This document shows positions 8,119-16,825 of a stretch of DNA of 64,000 bases, piece by piece. Origin of the DNA: Flavobacteriia bacterium (GTDB lineage: Bacteria > Bacteroidota > Bacteroidia > Flavobacteriales > Flavobacteriaceae); NCBI GenBank assembly GCA_004293165.1, contig RDYL01000003.1:124001-188000 (forward strand), written 5' to 3'. A program made the translations under genes and the position numbers. The notes beneath the pieces were generated by a model, which saw only the letters and a program-made list of their open reading frames with translations, was not told the origin of the DNA and ran no database searches. How positions within the stretch are numbered: the stretch's first letter is position 1; every line of letters starts with the position of its first letter.

Positions 8119-10566
8119 TTAATCTTCGTATTTTTTGTTTTTATTGGCGCTTTCTAAAACTCTTTCTTTTTCGGCATCAAACGAAATCTTCATTTTTGAA
8201 GAAAAATTTATTTCTGATTTGTCAAGATTTAAAGATTCAAATTCTTCTTTTTCTTGTTTGCATAAATATTCAATAAATTTTTCAACTCTTTCAATTCTGA
8301 GTTGGATTCTATCAATAGTTTTGTGAGTTTGTTTTAGTTTTAATTCATCATTTGCAGATTTAATTAAATAATTACAAAGTTCTTCATTAAAGCTTCCACA
8401 ATCAATACAAACTAGCTCTAAATAGGCAAAATTAAATGCTAGATGCTCGTATAAGTAATTTCCAAATGCAGTTATTTTTATTTGATCAACATCATTATTA
8501 AATTCTTCTAATCTGTTGCTTGCTTCAATAAGACCTCTGTTTATTAATATGTTTAGATGTTGTTCACAATCATCTTTTAAAAAATATCTATTTTCAAATT
8601 CTTGAAGAAAATATTTTGCATCGATAAATCCAGAAGAATTGCTAAGTAGATTTAATATTCTAAGACCAGTAAAGTGTGAACTATTAATATCATTCCTTAA
8701 TTTAAGTAAATTTGGTATTTTGCTTAAACTTTCATTATAAAACATTCTATCTGGCACCATCATTGGTTTAATAACTTGATGAATTTGAAAATGCCAAGTT
8801 TCTGTAAAAGAGATTTCATCAATATTAATATATCCTGATGTAATAAAACCCTTAAAAAATTCTAATGCTTGTCTTACATCCCCATGAGTCGCAAATCGTA
8901 AGAATTTATTGAAATGTGAATTTTCGATTTTCAACTGATTAAAACAAACTCTAAAAAAAGATTCAATCTTCTGTAATTCAATATTACTATTAATATTATA
9001 ATCTGTTTCTACATCAATTGTATATTTTAATCGTTCAAGTATATATTTAATTCTTTTATTTATTACTTCAGGAATTAAAGGAGCTGTCAAATGGAAGCCA
9101 GGGGTATGGTAAGCATCTAAAACGCCTTTTGTTTTTGCATTATAAAACCTTTCTTCTCTCATTGATATGATCACCAAACAGCTTAGCTTTTTAGCGATTT
9201 CAACAGCAATTAAATAACAAACATCTTGTAATTCGCTACTTAATTGGTCCATATTATCTAGGAAAACAATTAAACCTCTATTTTTATTTTTCCAATATAG
9301 ACTTAATTTCTCACAAAATATCTTTTTATCAGTTAAACATTTCTGCGTAAAATCAATTAAAAGCTTATTATAAATTTCACTTGACGAATCTAAATTGTAT
9401 AAAAATTGTTTTTCAAAAACTTCAAATTCTTCCGAGAAAAGTTCAAAAATATCCTCTCTTTTACCACTAAAAATATTATTTTGATCAATTGACTTTAATA
9501 CATTATCCCAAATTTCCTGTGATAGTAATTCTGATGTCTGTGATGAATTAATTAAGTCAATTAAAGCAATTTTTGAATACATGTCAATTTCTATAGGTCT
9601 AACATGATATAAAAATCTTTTTAAGAATGTAGATTTTCCTGAACCTCTACCTCCAAAAAGAATCATAACATTATCTAAATTTTCTTGCTTTATAGTGTTT
9701 ACAATTGCTCTTCCAAAACTACCACCGTCCTTTTCTGTCGTAAAATTTTTAAAACCCTGATTTTTAAAATAAGGAGTTAAAGAATCAACTAAAAAATTCT
9801 GAACATTGTTTTGTAAATTTTCATATTGTCTTTTATTGATTACATAGCAATTATCCATAAATTCAGAATCTTTTTCAGGAATAATTCCCAAATATTTTCT
9901 TGAAATTATTGATAAAGAATTAGCGTATTTATTGCTGCTTACTAATGTATCATAAGCTGTAATTGATGAACTAGGAAAATATATTTCAGGATGTAATATT
10001 TTAGAAACACCAACTAAGCTTTGAAGTGATAGTTTGTTAATAACACTCGTGTATCCTAAAAAATTTATTGCTTCAGTATAATTGTTTTCAAAAAAGTCTA
10101 AAGATTTTATTACATAAGCTGGTAATTTTTTCCAAGGATTTTGATTTGTTGATGTTATTTTAAAAATAATCCAAACTTCCCCGTTACAAATTGCAGCATA
10201 TTGACACATCAAATCTTCACAATATTCTTTTACTTGAAGTACCGCCTCTTTTATATGCTTGTCTGTTAATAATTTTTCAAGAGCAATTTTTTCAAATTGG
10301 TTCTTAAAATTTATAGTTGTTGGTAATTCAAAATAATTACCAGTTTTTTTGCTTTCTATAATTAAAACAGGCCTTTGTGAATTATTATATAAAACATAGT
10401 CAGCTCTATTTCCATTATGAAATACTTCAACACTTGTATTGTTTTTTGGCCATTTTAAATATTTTTCAAGAATTTCGTCAATTATTTTAAATCTAACTTC
10501 AGCTTCGTTAAATTTTTTTCCATAATATTTTTTTTTAAAATCTTGAATTAATTCAATTTCTGTCAT
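8119..10566 (-). CDS. HsdR-N-like PD-(D/E)xK domain fused to a P-loop ATPase; candidate defence protein
   Basis: An 815-residue protein. I place the start at the ATG at 10566 (MTEIELIQ), 14 codons inside a longer frame whose extra N-terminus is only hydrophobic residues. Residues ~20-75 resemble the N-terminal nuclease domain of type I restriction R subunits: NEAEVR (22-25), RADYVLY with D56, then PVLIIESKK with E71-x-K73. A P-loop ATPase follows: Walker A GGRGSGKST (305-313) and Walker B LIVFLDNMD (432-440). The C-terminal half is helical with a CIDCG near residue 750. No methylase or specificity gene is adjacent, so this is not a classical R-M locus. Function is inferred. Confidence 0.75.
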   Translation of the reverse strand: MTEIELIQDFKKKYYGKKFNEAEVRFKIIDEILEKYLKWPKNNTSVEVFHNGNRADYVLYNNSQRPVLIIESKKTGNYFELPTTINFKNQFEKIALEKLLTDKHIKEAVLQVKEYCEDLMCQYAAICNGEVWIIFKITSTNQNPWKKLPAYVIKSLDFFENNYTEAINFLGYTSVINKLSLQSLVGVSKILHPEIYFPSSSITAYDTLVSSNKYANSLSIISRKYLGIIPEKDSEFMDNCYVINKRQYENLQNNVQNFLVDSLTPYFKNQGFKNFTTEKDGGSFGRAIVNTIKQENLDNVMILFGGRGSGKSTFLKRFLYHVRPIEIDMYSKIALIDLINSSQTSELLSQEIWDNVLKSIDQNNIFSGKREDIFELFSEEFEVFEKQFLYNLDSSSEIYNKLLIDFTQKCLTDKKIFCEKLSLYWKNKNRGLIVFLDNMDQLSSELQDVCYLIAVEIAKKLSCLVIISMREERFYNAKTKGVLDAYHTPGFHLTAPLIPEVINKRIKYILERLKYTIDVETDYNINSNIELQKIESFFRVCFNQLKIENSHFNKFLRFATHGDVRQALEFFKGFITSGYINIDEISFTETWHFQIHQVIKPMMVPDRMFYNESLSKIPNLLKLRNDINSSHFTGLRILNLLSNSSGFIDAKYFLQEFENRYFLKDDCEQHLNILINRGLIEASNRLEEFNNDVDQIKITAFGNYLYEHLAFNFAYLELVCIDCGSFNEELCNYLIKSANDELKLKQTHKTIDRIQLRIERVEKFIEYLCKQEKEEFESLNLDKSEINFSSKMKISFDAEKERVLESANKNKKYED

Positions 10567-10597
10567 GTTGAAGATGTTAAGTATATTTACAAATATA

Positions 10598-10627
10598 AAA
10601 AAAACCACCAGTTTCCCGATGGTTTAT
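10598..10627 (-). terminator. Terminator of the DUF4349 gene
   Basis: Minus-strand AAACCATC / GGTGGTTT stem (one G-U pair), loop GGGAAACT, then a run of eight T. It begins 4-5 bp after the stop of the gene at 10631 and separates it from the next leftward gene. Confidence 0.85.
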
Positions 10628-10630
10628 TTC

Positions 10631-11524
10631 TTACTTTTTCAAAAACTTTTTATATCCCAAGAATCCTAGAAACCCAATTAAAACAAAAGGCCAAAGCACT
10701 ACAACAAACGAAATAATATGTTCCAACATAAACCACCCCGTTTTAATACTATCCCAGATTTGTAACCCAATATTTGGTCGGTAGGCGTTGATGCTTTTTT
10801 CATTAGCCATCATTTCTTGTTTGATGCTTTCGTCTTGGTAAATATTTAGCGTTAAAGTACTAAAATTAACTTGATCTTGAAGTGATAAATTCTGCAATTT
10901 TGAAGCATCATTTTGCTCATTTTTCGCATCTAAGGTTGCTTCGGCATCCACAACTTGATTTAGTTTTTTTCCTTTCGAATCAATTGCATTTGCCAAACGT
11001 TTTTCTGAAGAATTGCTTCTTTTTTGCGCTATTTCATTCGATAACATTTGTAAGGAAACATCATCTGCTTTAATGATGCGATAATCTAAAAAATGAATTT
11101 GTTTCGCAATAGTTTTAATCACCGTATCCATTTTTGTATTTGGAACACGAATGGTAATGTTGTTGTCCACTTTATATTTTGTAGTTACTAACGTGCTATC
11201 CTGACTCACTTTGGTTCGGTCTTCACTGTGAATGTTGCTTTGAAGATTGGTATAGGTTACAAATCCACCAAATTTCGTAGTTGCATCTTCAATCGCATAA
11301 GTCGATTTGGCAACATTCTTGACTTTAAATTTTACATCGGCCGTTCGTACAAATTTACGATTGCTGTTTTTGTTTTCAACGGCTGCCGAGGAGGAAACAA
11401 CGCTTGTGCTATCGGTTGCAACATTTTCTGAATAATCTGATGTTTCTTCAGCTACACTTTCTTTACAAGCTACTACTAAACCAAGCGCTAGTAAAGTCAA
11501 TACGATTTTGGTGTTTTTGTTCAT
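10631..11524 (-). CDS. DUF4349 lipoprotein
   Basis: A 297-residue protein. The N-terminal lipoprotein signal is LALGLVVAC (lipidated Cys20); a Ser/Thr-rich linker follows. The body contains the VKFKVKNV..STYAIEDA stretch and a helical coil region (~150-220) typical of DUF4349. The end carries a hydrophobic helix (~265-290, FVVVLWPFVLIGFLGFL) and a basic tail, so it may be anchored at both ends. The biochemical role of DUF4349 proteins is not known. Monocistronic, followed by a strong terminator. Confidence 0.85.
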   Translation of the reverse strand: MNKNTKIVLTLLALGLVVACKESVAEETSDYSENVATDSTSVVSSSAAVENKNSNRKFVRTADVKFKVKNVAKSTYAIEDATTKFGGFVTYTNLQSNIHSEDRTKVSQDSTLVTTKYKVDNNITIRVPNTKMDTVIKTIAKQIHFLDYRIIKADDVSLQMLSNEIAQKRSNSSEKRLANAIDSKGKKLNQVVDAEATLDAKNEQNDASKLQNLSLQDQVNFSTLTLNIYQDESIKQEMMANEKSINAYRPNIGLQIWDSIKTGWFMLEHIISFVVVLWPFVLIGFLGFLGYKKFLKK

Positions 11525-11708
11525 AAAAATTCATTTTTAAAGTTATTGATTAATTGTTTTTAATTCGAGTAGTTATAGAATCAATAGAAATGAATTTTTA
11601 ATTGGTTAGTTATAGAGGCAAGAATAAAAACCGTGCCAAATTTTAACATTTGAACCATTTTCCAACAACTATTTTTTTGTTGTACTTTTACAAAGTAAAT
11701 TTTCCAAT

Positions 11709-12995
11709 TTGAGAACAGTAATTACAAAATATATTTCGCAGTTTCCTGACTTTAAAAACCAACTTTTGCATTGGGCTAACCAACACAGAGAAGTTGTTTT
11801 TTTAGATTCGAATCAGTATCATCAAAAGTATTCGAGTTACGATGCAGTTTTGGCGGTTGATGCTTTTACTTCGATTAAAACCGATTACGAAAATGCGTTT
11901 CAAGATTTGTATCAGTACCAAAGCCAAACGAAAGATTGGTTGTTTGGTTACTTATCCTACGATTTAAAAAATGATACCGAAGCTTTACAATCCAATAATT
12001 TCGATGGTTTAGATTTTCCAGATTTGTTTTTCTTTCAACCCCAAAAGTTGTTTTTGATTAAAGAAAATCAAGTCGAAATTCAATATTTACGAATGTGTGA
12101 TGACGAAATAGAAGCTGATTTCAACGATATTTTTTTGTCAAAACTTTGCGACTTTGCGACTTTGCGAGAAATTTCAATAAATCAGAGAATCTCAAAAGAA
12201 AATTACCTTTCCAAAGTTACCAAAATGCTCGAGCATATTCATCGTGGCGACATTTACGAAGCCAATTTCTGTATGGAATTTTTTGTAGAAAATGCTCAAA
12301 TTGAGCCTTTGGAAATCTATCAAAAACTAAATGCTATTTCCAAACCACCATTTGCGGTGTATTTCAAAAATAATTTTCAGTATTTACTTTCCGCTTCACC
12401 AGAACGTTATTTGCGAAAAGAAGGAAATAAAGTTATTTCCCAGCCGATCAAAGGAACAGCCAAAAGAAGTTTCGATTTAGAACAAGACGAACAATTAAAA
12501 TCTGATTTAGCTCAAAACGAAAAAGAGCGTTCAGAAAACATTATGATTGTAGATTTAGTTCGAAACGATTTATCGCATACTGCCACAAAAGGAAGCGTTC
12601 AAGTGGAAGAATTGTGTCAGATTTATACGTTTAAGCAAGTTCATCAAATGATTTCGACAATTGTTTCAGAAGTAGAAAATACCACTTCACCCATCGAAAT
12701 TCTAAGAACAACTTTTCCAATGGGAAGCATGACTGGTGCACCCAAAATTTCGGCTATGCAAATCATTGAAGAATTAGAAGAAACCAAACGAGGATTATAC
12801 AGTGGAGCAGTAGGTTATTTCACTCCAAATGGGGATTTTGATTTTAATGTGGTGATACGAAGTATTTTGTATAATTCGGAAAATCAATATTTATCATTTT
12901 CTGTTGGAAGTGCTATTACTTCTCAAGCCATACCAGAAATGGAATACGAAGAATGTTTATTGAAGGCAAAAGCGATGTTTGAGGTTTTAAGATAG
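11709..12995 (+). CDS. pabB: Aminodeoxychorismate synthase component I (PabB) / anthranilate synthase I-like
   Basis: A 428-residue chorismate-binding enzyme converting chorismate with an amino group from PabA or ammonia to 4-amino-4-deoxychorismate for folate synthesis. Conserved blocks are PIKGTAKR, the ENIMIVDLVRND stretch and GSMTGAPKISAM, followed by RGLYSGAVGYF. No ATG precedes the conserved start; the first start is a TTG at 11709. Length and the PIKGT motif favour PabB over TrpE. The stop codon TAG (12993-12995) is embedded in a repeat that begins the flank of the following four-helix-bundle cassette. Confidence 0.88.
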   Translation: MRTVITKYISQFPDFKNQLLHWANQHREVVFLDSNQYHQKYSSYDAVLAVDAFTSIKTDYENAFQDLYQYQSQTKDWLFGYLSYDLKNDTEALQSNNFDGLDFPDLFFFQPQKLFLIKENQVEIQYLRMCDDEIEADFNDIFLSKLCDFATLREISINQRISKENYLSKVTKMLEHIHRGDIYEANFCMEFFVENAQIEPLEIYQKLNAISKPPFAVYFKNNFQYLLSASPERYLRKEGNKVISQPIKGTAKRSFDLEQDEQLKSDLAQNEKERSENIMIVDLVRNDLSHTATKGSVQVEELCQIYTFKQVHQMISTIVSEVENTTSPIEILRTTFPMGSMTGAPKISAMQIIEELEETKRGLYSGAVGYFTPNGDFDFNVVIRSILYNSENQYLSFSVGSAITSQAIPEMEYEECLLKAKAMFEVLR

Positions 12996-13000
12996 GGAAA

Positions 13001-13414
13001 AGTAAAAAGGGATTAGGGAAGAGTAAAAAGCAATAAATATGAAAAGTTATAGAGATTTAATAGTTTGGCAAAAATCGATGAATTGGGTAACATTTGTCTA
13101 TTCTGTTACATCAAAAATTCCTGAAAGTGAAAAGTTTGGATTGATTTCACAAATTAGGAGAAGTTCAGTTTCTATTCCTTCTAATATAGCAGAAGGTTAT
13201 GGTAGAAATTACAAAAAAGATTATTCAAGATTTTTACAAATTGCGAGAGGTTCTTTATTTGAATGTCAAACCCAAATAGAAATTGCAATTAATTTAAATT
13301 TTATTTCTGAAGAAGATTGTAAAGAAATTAATGAATTGTCAATTGAAATTGAAAAAATGCTAAATTCGCTAATTAATAAATTGGCAGATAACTAATCCCT
13401 AATCCCTTTTTACT
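13001..13414. repeat. Cassette bounded by 19-bp perfect inverted repeats
   Basis: AGTAAAAAGGGATTAGGGA at 13001-13019 is repeated as its exact reverse complement at 13396-13414, enclosing the four-helix-bundle gene. The left flank also has a 17-bp direct repeat (12993-13009 and 13014-13030, 16 of 17 identical), and the right flank carries TAATCCC twice in tandem. No transposase and no obvious target-site duplication. The arrangement is seen directly; mobility is inference. Confidence 0.75.
13039..13395 (+). CDS. Four-helix-bundle protein (S23 / 23S rRNA intervening-sequence family)
   Basis: A 118-residue soluble protein with the family signature SYRDLIVWQKSM at the start, the SSVSIPSNIAEGYGR loop, and the FLQIARGSLFECQTQIEIA helix. 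Members occur inside 23S rRNA intervening sequences, as the Avd accessory of diversity-generating retroelements, or as stray genes. Here there is no rRNA, no reverse transcriptase and no variable-repeat pair, so it is a stray copy. It lies between pabB and tilS inside a perfect 19-bp inverted repeat, suggesting insertion into a pabB-tilS unit. Function unknown. Confidence 0.9.
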   Translation: MKSYRDLIVWQKSMNWVTFVYSVTSKIPESEKFGLISQIRRSSVSIPSNIAEGYGRNYKKDYSRFLQIARGSLFECQTQIEIAINLNFISEEDCKEINELSIEIEKMLNSLINKLADN

Positions 13415-13427
13415 AATTACTTTATTA

Positions 13428-14732
13428 ATGCTTACAAAATTCCAATATCATATCGAACAAAATTTCGCCCAACTAAAAGACAAGAAATTGCTTTTAGCAG
13501 TTAGTGGTGGTGTTGACAGTATGGTTTTATTGGATTTATTTTACAAGTTGAAGTTTGACATTTGCGTAGCGCATTGTAATTTTCAATTGCGTGGAAAAGA
13601 GAGCGATGCAGATGAATTGTTAGTCAGAGAAATATGTCAAGATGGATATATTCCTTATTTTATAAATTCGTTTGAAACACTCGAATTTGCTAAAGAAAAC
13701 AAACTTTCCATTCAATTAGCCGCTCGAAAGTTGCGTTATGATTGGTTTCAAAAATTACTTTCACTTGGATTTGATTATGTTTTAACTGCGCATCATTTAG
13801 ATGACAATGTAGAAACGTTCTTAATCAATTTTACTAGAGGAACTGGTTTGGAAGGTTTAACAGGAATTCCATCGCAAAACGAGAACATCATCCGACCATT
13901 ATTGCCTTTTTCAAGAGACGAAATTGAGAATTATGCCATAGATAATAAAATCCAATGGCGAGAAGATTCGAGTAATGCTTCAGACAAGTATTTTAGAAAT
14001 AAATTACGTCACAATATTGTTCCCACTTTAAAAGAATTGAATACAGGATTTTTAGATTCGTTTCAAAATACCTTACATCATTTGCAACAAGCAGAATCTT
14101 TGGTAAATGATGCCTCTAAATTAGTGTATGAAAAAGTTGTTGAAGATAATGGAAATCAAATAGAAATCCATTTGAAACCATTGCTTGAATTCCAAAATTA
14201 TAAAGCCTATTTGTTCCAATGGCTTAAAAGTTATGGTTTTTCGGCTTGGAATGATATTTATGATTTGGTAAACGCACAATCTGGAAAGCAAGTGTTTTCT
14301 GAAACACATGTTTTATTGAAAGACCGTGAGAAATTAATCCTTTCGGAAAGAAAATCAATAAATAAATCTGAAGTTTTTATCATTGAATCGATAGAATGTA
14401 AAGTTAATATTCCCTTAAAACTTATCTTTTCAAGGTTTTCAGGGGGTAAAAATGTGAATGCAAATTGTATATTTGTAGACAAGGATAAAATTAAATTTCC
14501 GCTTATAATTAGAAAATGGCAAGAAGGCGATTATTTTTATCCAGCCGGAATGAATGGAAAAAAGAAATTGAGTAAATATTTCAAAGACGAAAAATATTCG
14601 CTTTTAGATAAAGAAAATCAATGGTTATTGTGTTCGGAAGACCAAATTATTTGGGTAATTGGAAAACGAGCAGACCAACGTTTTATTGCAACAGAAACAA
14701 CACAACAAAATATAAAAATAGAATTAGCCTAA
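13428..14732 (+). CDS. tilS: tRNA(Ile)-lysidine synthetase
   Basis: A 434-residue ATP-dependent enzyme that changes C34 of tRNA-Ile(CAU) to lysidine so that it reads AUA. The PP-loop SGGVDS is at 26-31; the HCNFQLRG and HHLDDNVET motifs follow. A C-terminal TilS domain includes RKWQEGDYFYPAGMNGKKKLSKYF. The stop overlaps the dsbD start (TAATG), so the two are co-translated. Essential in most bacteria. Confidence 0.96.
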   Translation: MLTKFQYHIEQNFAQLKDKKLLLAVSGGVDSMVLLDLFYKLKFDICVAHCNFQLRGKESDADELLVREICQDGYIPYFINSFETLEFAKENKLSIQLAARKLRYDWFQKLLSLGFDYVLTAHHLDDNVETFLINFTRGTGLEGLTGIPSQNENIIRPLLPFSRDEIENYAIDNKIQWREDSSNASDKYFRNKLRHNIVPTLKELNTGFLDSFQNTLHHLQQAESLVNDASKLVYEKVVEDNGNQIEIHLKPLLEFQNYKAYLFQWLKSYGFSAWNDIYDLVNAQSGKQVFSETHVLLKDREKLILSERKSINKSEVFIIESIECKVNIPLKLIFSRFSGGKNVNANCIFVDKDKIKFPLIIRKWQEGDYFYPAGMNGKKKLSKYFKDEKYSLLDKENQWLLCSEDQIIWVIGKRADQRFIATETTQQNIKIELA

Positions 14733-16741
14733 TGAAAAAATTAGTTTTAGTATTCACCTTATTGTTTTCCTTTTTAGGATATTCTCAAATTTTTAATCCA
14801 GTAAAATGGTCTTCTAAAATTGAGCAAAAATCAGACAATGAATTTGTTTTAGTGATGGATGTGATAATAGAAGACGAATGGCATTTGTATTCGCAATTCA
14901 CGCCAGACGGAGGTTCGCAACCAACCGCTTTTACCTTTAAAGAATCGAAAGGAAATTATCAATTGGTTGGAAAAACTAAGGAAAGCCCTTATAAAAAAGT
15001 ATTCAATGATATTTTTGAAGTAGATGAATATTATTTTGCTAAAAAAGCCACTTTCAAACAAACGATTAAAGTTACTAATCCCAAATTAAAAACGATAAAA
15101 GTATATGTAGAATACCAAGTTTGTAAAGAACAATGTATTCAAGGCGATAACACTTTCACGTTTACTTTGCCAGAAATTAAAACAGCTGCGGTGGAAACTG
15201 CAAGCAACGTAGTTACAGCAGATTCTTCTTCAGTTGCTTTAGATTCTTCCTCAGTTGTAAGTTCTGAAGTAGAAAAAAATACAAAAGAAATTGCTCCCAC
15301 TTCGGCTCCTAAAGAAGAGAAAAAAGGATTATGGGCTATTTTCTTTTTAGCTTTCTTCGGAGGTTTTGCTGCTTTGTTAACACCTTGTGTGTTTCCAATG
15401 ATTCCAATGACGGTAAGTTTCTTTACCAAACAAAGTGGTACAAGGGAAAAAGGAATTGCAAATGCACTCATTTATGGTTTTTCAATAATTGTGATTTATG
15501 TTTTATTAGGATCTCTAATTACTGGTATTTTTGGTGCTGATGCTTTAAATGCTTTATCAACTAGTGTTTTATTTAACATTATATTTTTTATTGTATTAGT
15601 TTTTTTTGCTACTTCTTTTTTGGGTGCTTTTGAAATTGTTTTGCCTAATTCATGGGCTAATAAAGTAGACAGACAAGCTGGAAAGTCTGGAATTGTTGCT
15701 ATATTTTTTATGGCATTAGCTTTAGCAATAGTTTCTTTTTCTTGCACAGGGCCAATTGTTGGAACTTTATTAGTTGAATCTGCCTCTAAAGGAGGAATAG
15801 CTCCAATTGTTGGAATGCTTGGTTTTTCTTCTGCAATTGCGCTCCCTTTTATGCTTTTTGCAATGTTTCCTGGTTGGATGAATTCATTACCAAAGTCGGG
15901 TGGTTGGTTAAACACAGTAAAAGTTTCTTTAGGATTTTTAGAATTAGCTTTAGCTTTTAAATTTTTATCAAATGCTGATTTAGTAGTTCAAGCACACTTA
16001 TTAGAAAGAGAGGTTTTCTTAATTATTTGGATTGTAATTTTTGGTGCTTGGGCATTATATTTATTTGGAAAGTTGACATTACCTCATGATAGTCCACTAA
16101 CACATTTATCTGTTGGACGATTATATATGGCTATTTTTGTTTCTATTTTTACAATTTATTTAATCCCTGGTTTATGGGGAGCTCCTTTGAAAATTATTTC
16201 AGGATTCCCACCGCCAATGACTTATAGTGAAAGTCCAAATGGAATAGGAACTTCTGGTGGAACTTCAACAGCAGCTATAGATTTACCAGAACACGCACAT
16301 TCAGGTCCGCATGGAATTATTGCTTTTCATGATTATGAAGACGGTTTAGCTTATGCGAAGAAAGTTGGGAAACCAATTTTATTAGATTTCACTGGTCACG
16401 CTTGTGTGAATTGTAGAAAAATGGAAGATTTTGTTTGGTCAAAACCAGAAATTTTGTCTCTCTTAAAAGATAAAGTAGTTTTAGTTTCACTTTATGTGGA
16501 TGATAAACGTGAATTACCTAAAGATGAGCAATATGTATCTAAAGAAACTGGTAAAGAGATTATAACTATTGGAAACAAATGGAGCGATTATCAAATTACA
16601 CGATATAAAAATAACGCACAACCATATTACATTATCTTAGATAGTGATGGAAAGGATATTACGCAGCAAATTGGTTATACGCCAGACGCAGCTGTTTATA
16701 AAAAATGGCTAGAAGACGGCATATCAAAATTCAAAAAATAA
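14732..16741 (+). CDS. dsbD: Thiol:disulfide interchange protein DsbD
   Basis: A 669-residue membrane protein that carries electrons from cytoplasmic thioredoxin to the periplasm. The start is the ATG at 14732, overlapping the tilS stop by one base. Order: signal peptide (MKKLVLVFTLLFSFLGYSQ), N-terminal DsbD-alpha domain with CKEQC, Ser-rich linker, eight-helix membrane core with TPCVFPMIP and SFSCTGPI cysteines, and a C-terminal thioredoxin domain with HACVNCRKMED. All three redox pairs are present. Its periplasmic clients here could include cytochrome maturation or envelope proteins. Confidence 0.95.
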   Translation: MKKLVLVFTLLFSFLGYSQIFNPVKWSSKIEQKSDNEFVLVMDVIIEDEWHLYSQFTPDGGSQPTAFTFKESKGNYQLVGKTKESPYKKVFNDIFEVDEYYFAKKATFKQTIKVTNPKLKTIKVYVEYQVCKEQCIQGDNTFTFTLPEIKTAAVETASNVVTADSSSVALDSSSVVSSEVEKNTKEIAPTSAPKEEKKGLWAIFFLAFFGGFAALLTPCVFPMIPMTVSFFTKQSGTREKGIANALIYGFSIIVIYVLLGSLITGIFGADALNALSTSVLFNIIFFIVLVFFATSFLGAFEIVLPNSWANKVDRQAGKSGIVAIFFMALALAIVSFSCTGPIVGTLLVESASKGGIAPIVGMLGFSSAIALPFMLFAMFPGWMNSLPKSGGWLNTVKVSLGFLELALAFKFLSNADLVVQAHLLEREVFLIIWIVIFGAWALYLFGKLTLPHDSPLTHLSVGRLYMAIFVSIFTIYLIPGLWGAPLKIISGFPPPMTYSESPNGIGTSGGTSTAAIDLPEHAHSGPHGIIAFHDYEDGLAYAKKVGKPILLDFTGHACVNCRKMEDFVWSKPEILSLLKDKVVLVSLYVDDKRELPKDEQYVSKETGKEIITIGNKWSDYQITRYKNNAQPYYIILDSDGKDITQQIGYTPDAAVYKKWLEDGISKFKK

Positions 16742-16744
16742 ATT

Positions 16745-16770
16745 AAATCCCGAGTAATCGGGATTTTTTA
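16745..16770 (+). terminator. Terminator after dsbD
   Basis: A 9-bp stem AAATCCCGA-GTAA-TCGGGATTT followed by T5, starting 4 bp after the dsbD stop. Confidence 0.93.
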
Positions 16771-16785
16771 TTTCAAAAACTTTTT

Positions 16786-16793
16786 TATATTTG
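16786..16793 (+). promoter_or_regulatory. -7 promoter element of comM/yifB
   Basis: TATATTTG matches TAnnTTTG, 33 bases before the ATG at 16826. Confidence 0.4.
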
Positions 16794-16825
16794 CATCTAT
16801 ATAAGCCAATTAAATAGTATAAGCC

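Noticed and set aside
8119-10566. Type I restriction-modification system
   Set aside because: Only the N-terminal R-like domain is similar; no HsdM or HsdS genes and no helicase motifs were found nearby.
11567-11617. Two similar segments (TTAATTCGAGTAGTTATAGA and TTAATTGGTTAGTTATAGAG) upstream of pabB
   Set aside because: Similar but not identical and AT-rich; could be chance or weak regulator sites, with no gene or known regulator to tie them to.
13039-13395. 23S rRNA intervening sequence or diversity-generating retroelement
   Set aside because: No rRNA sequence, reverse transcriptase or template/variable repeat pair is nearby; only the four-helix protein gene is present.
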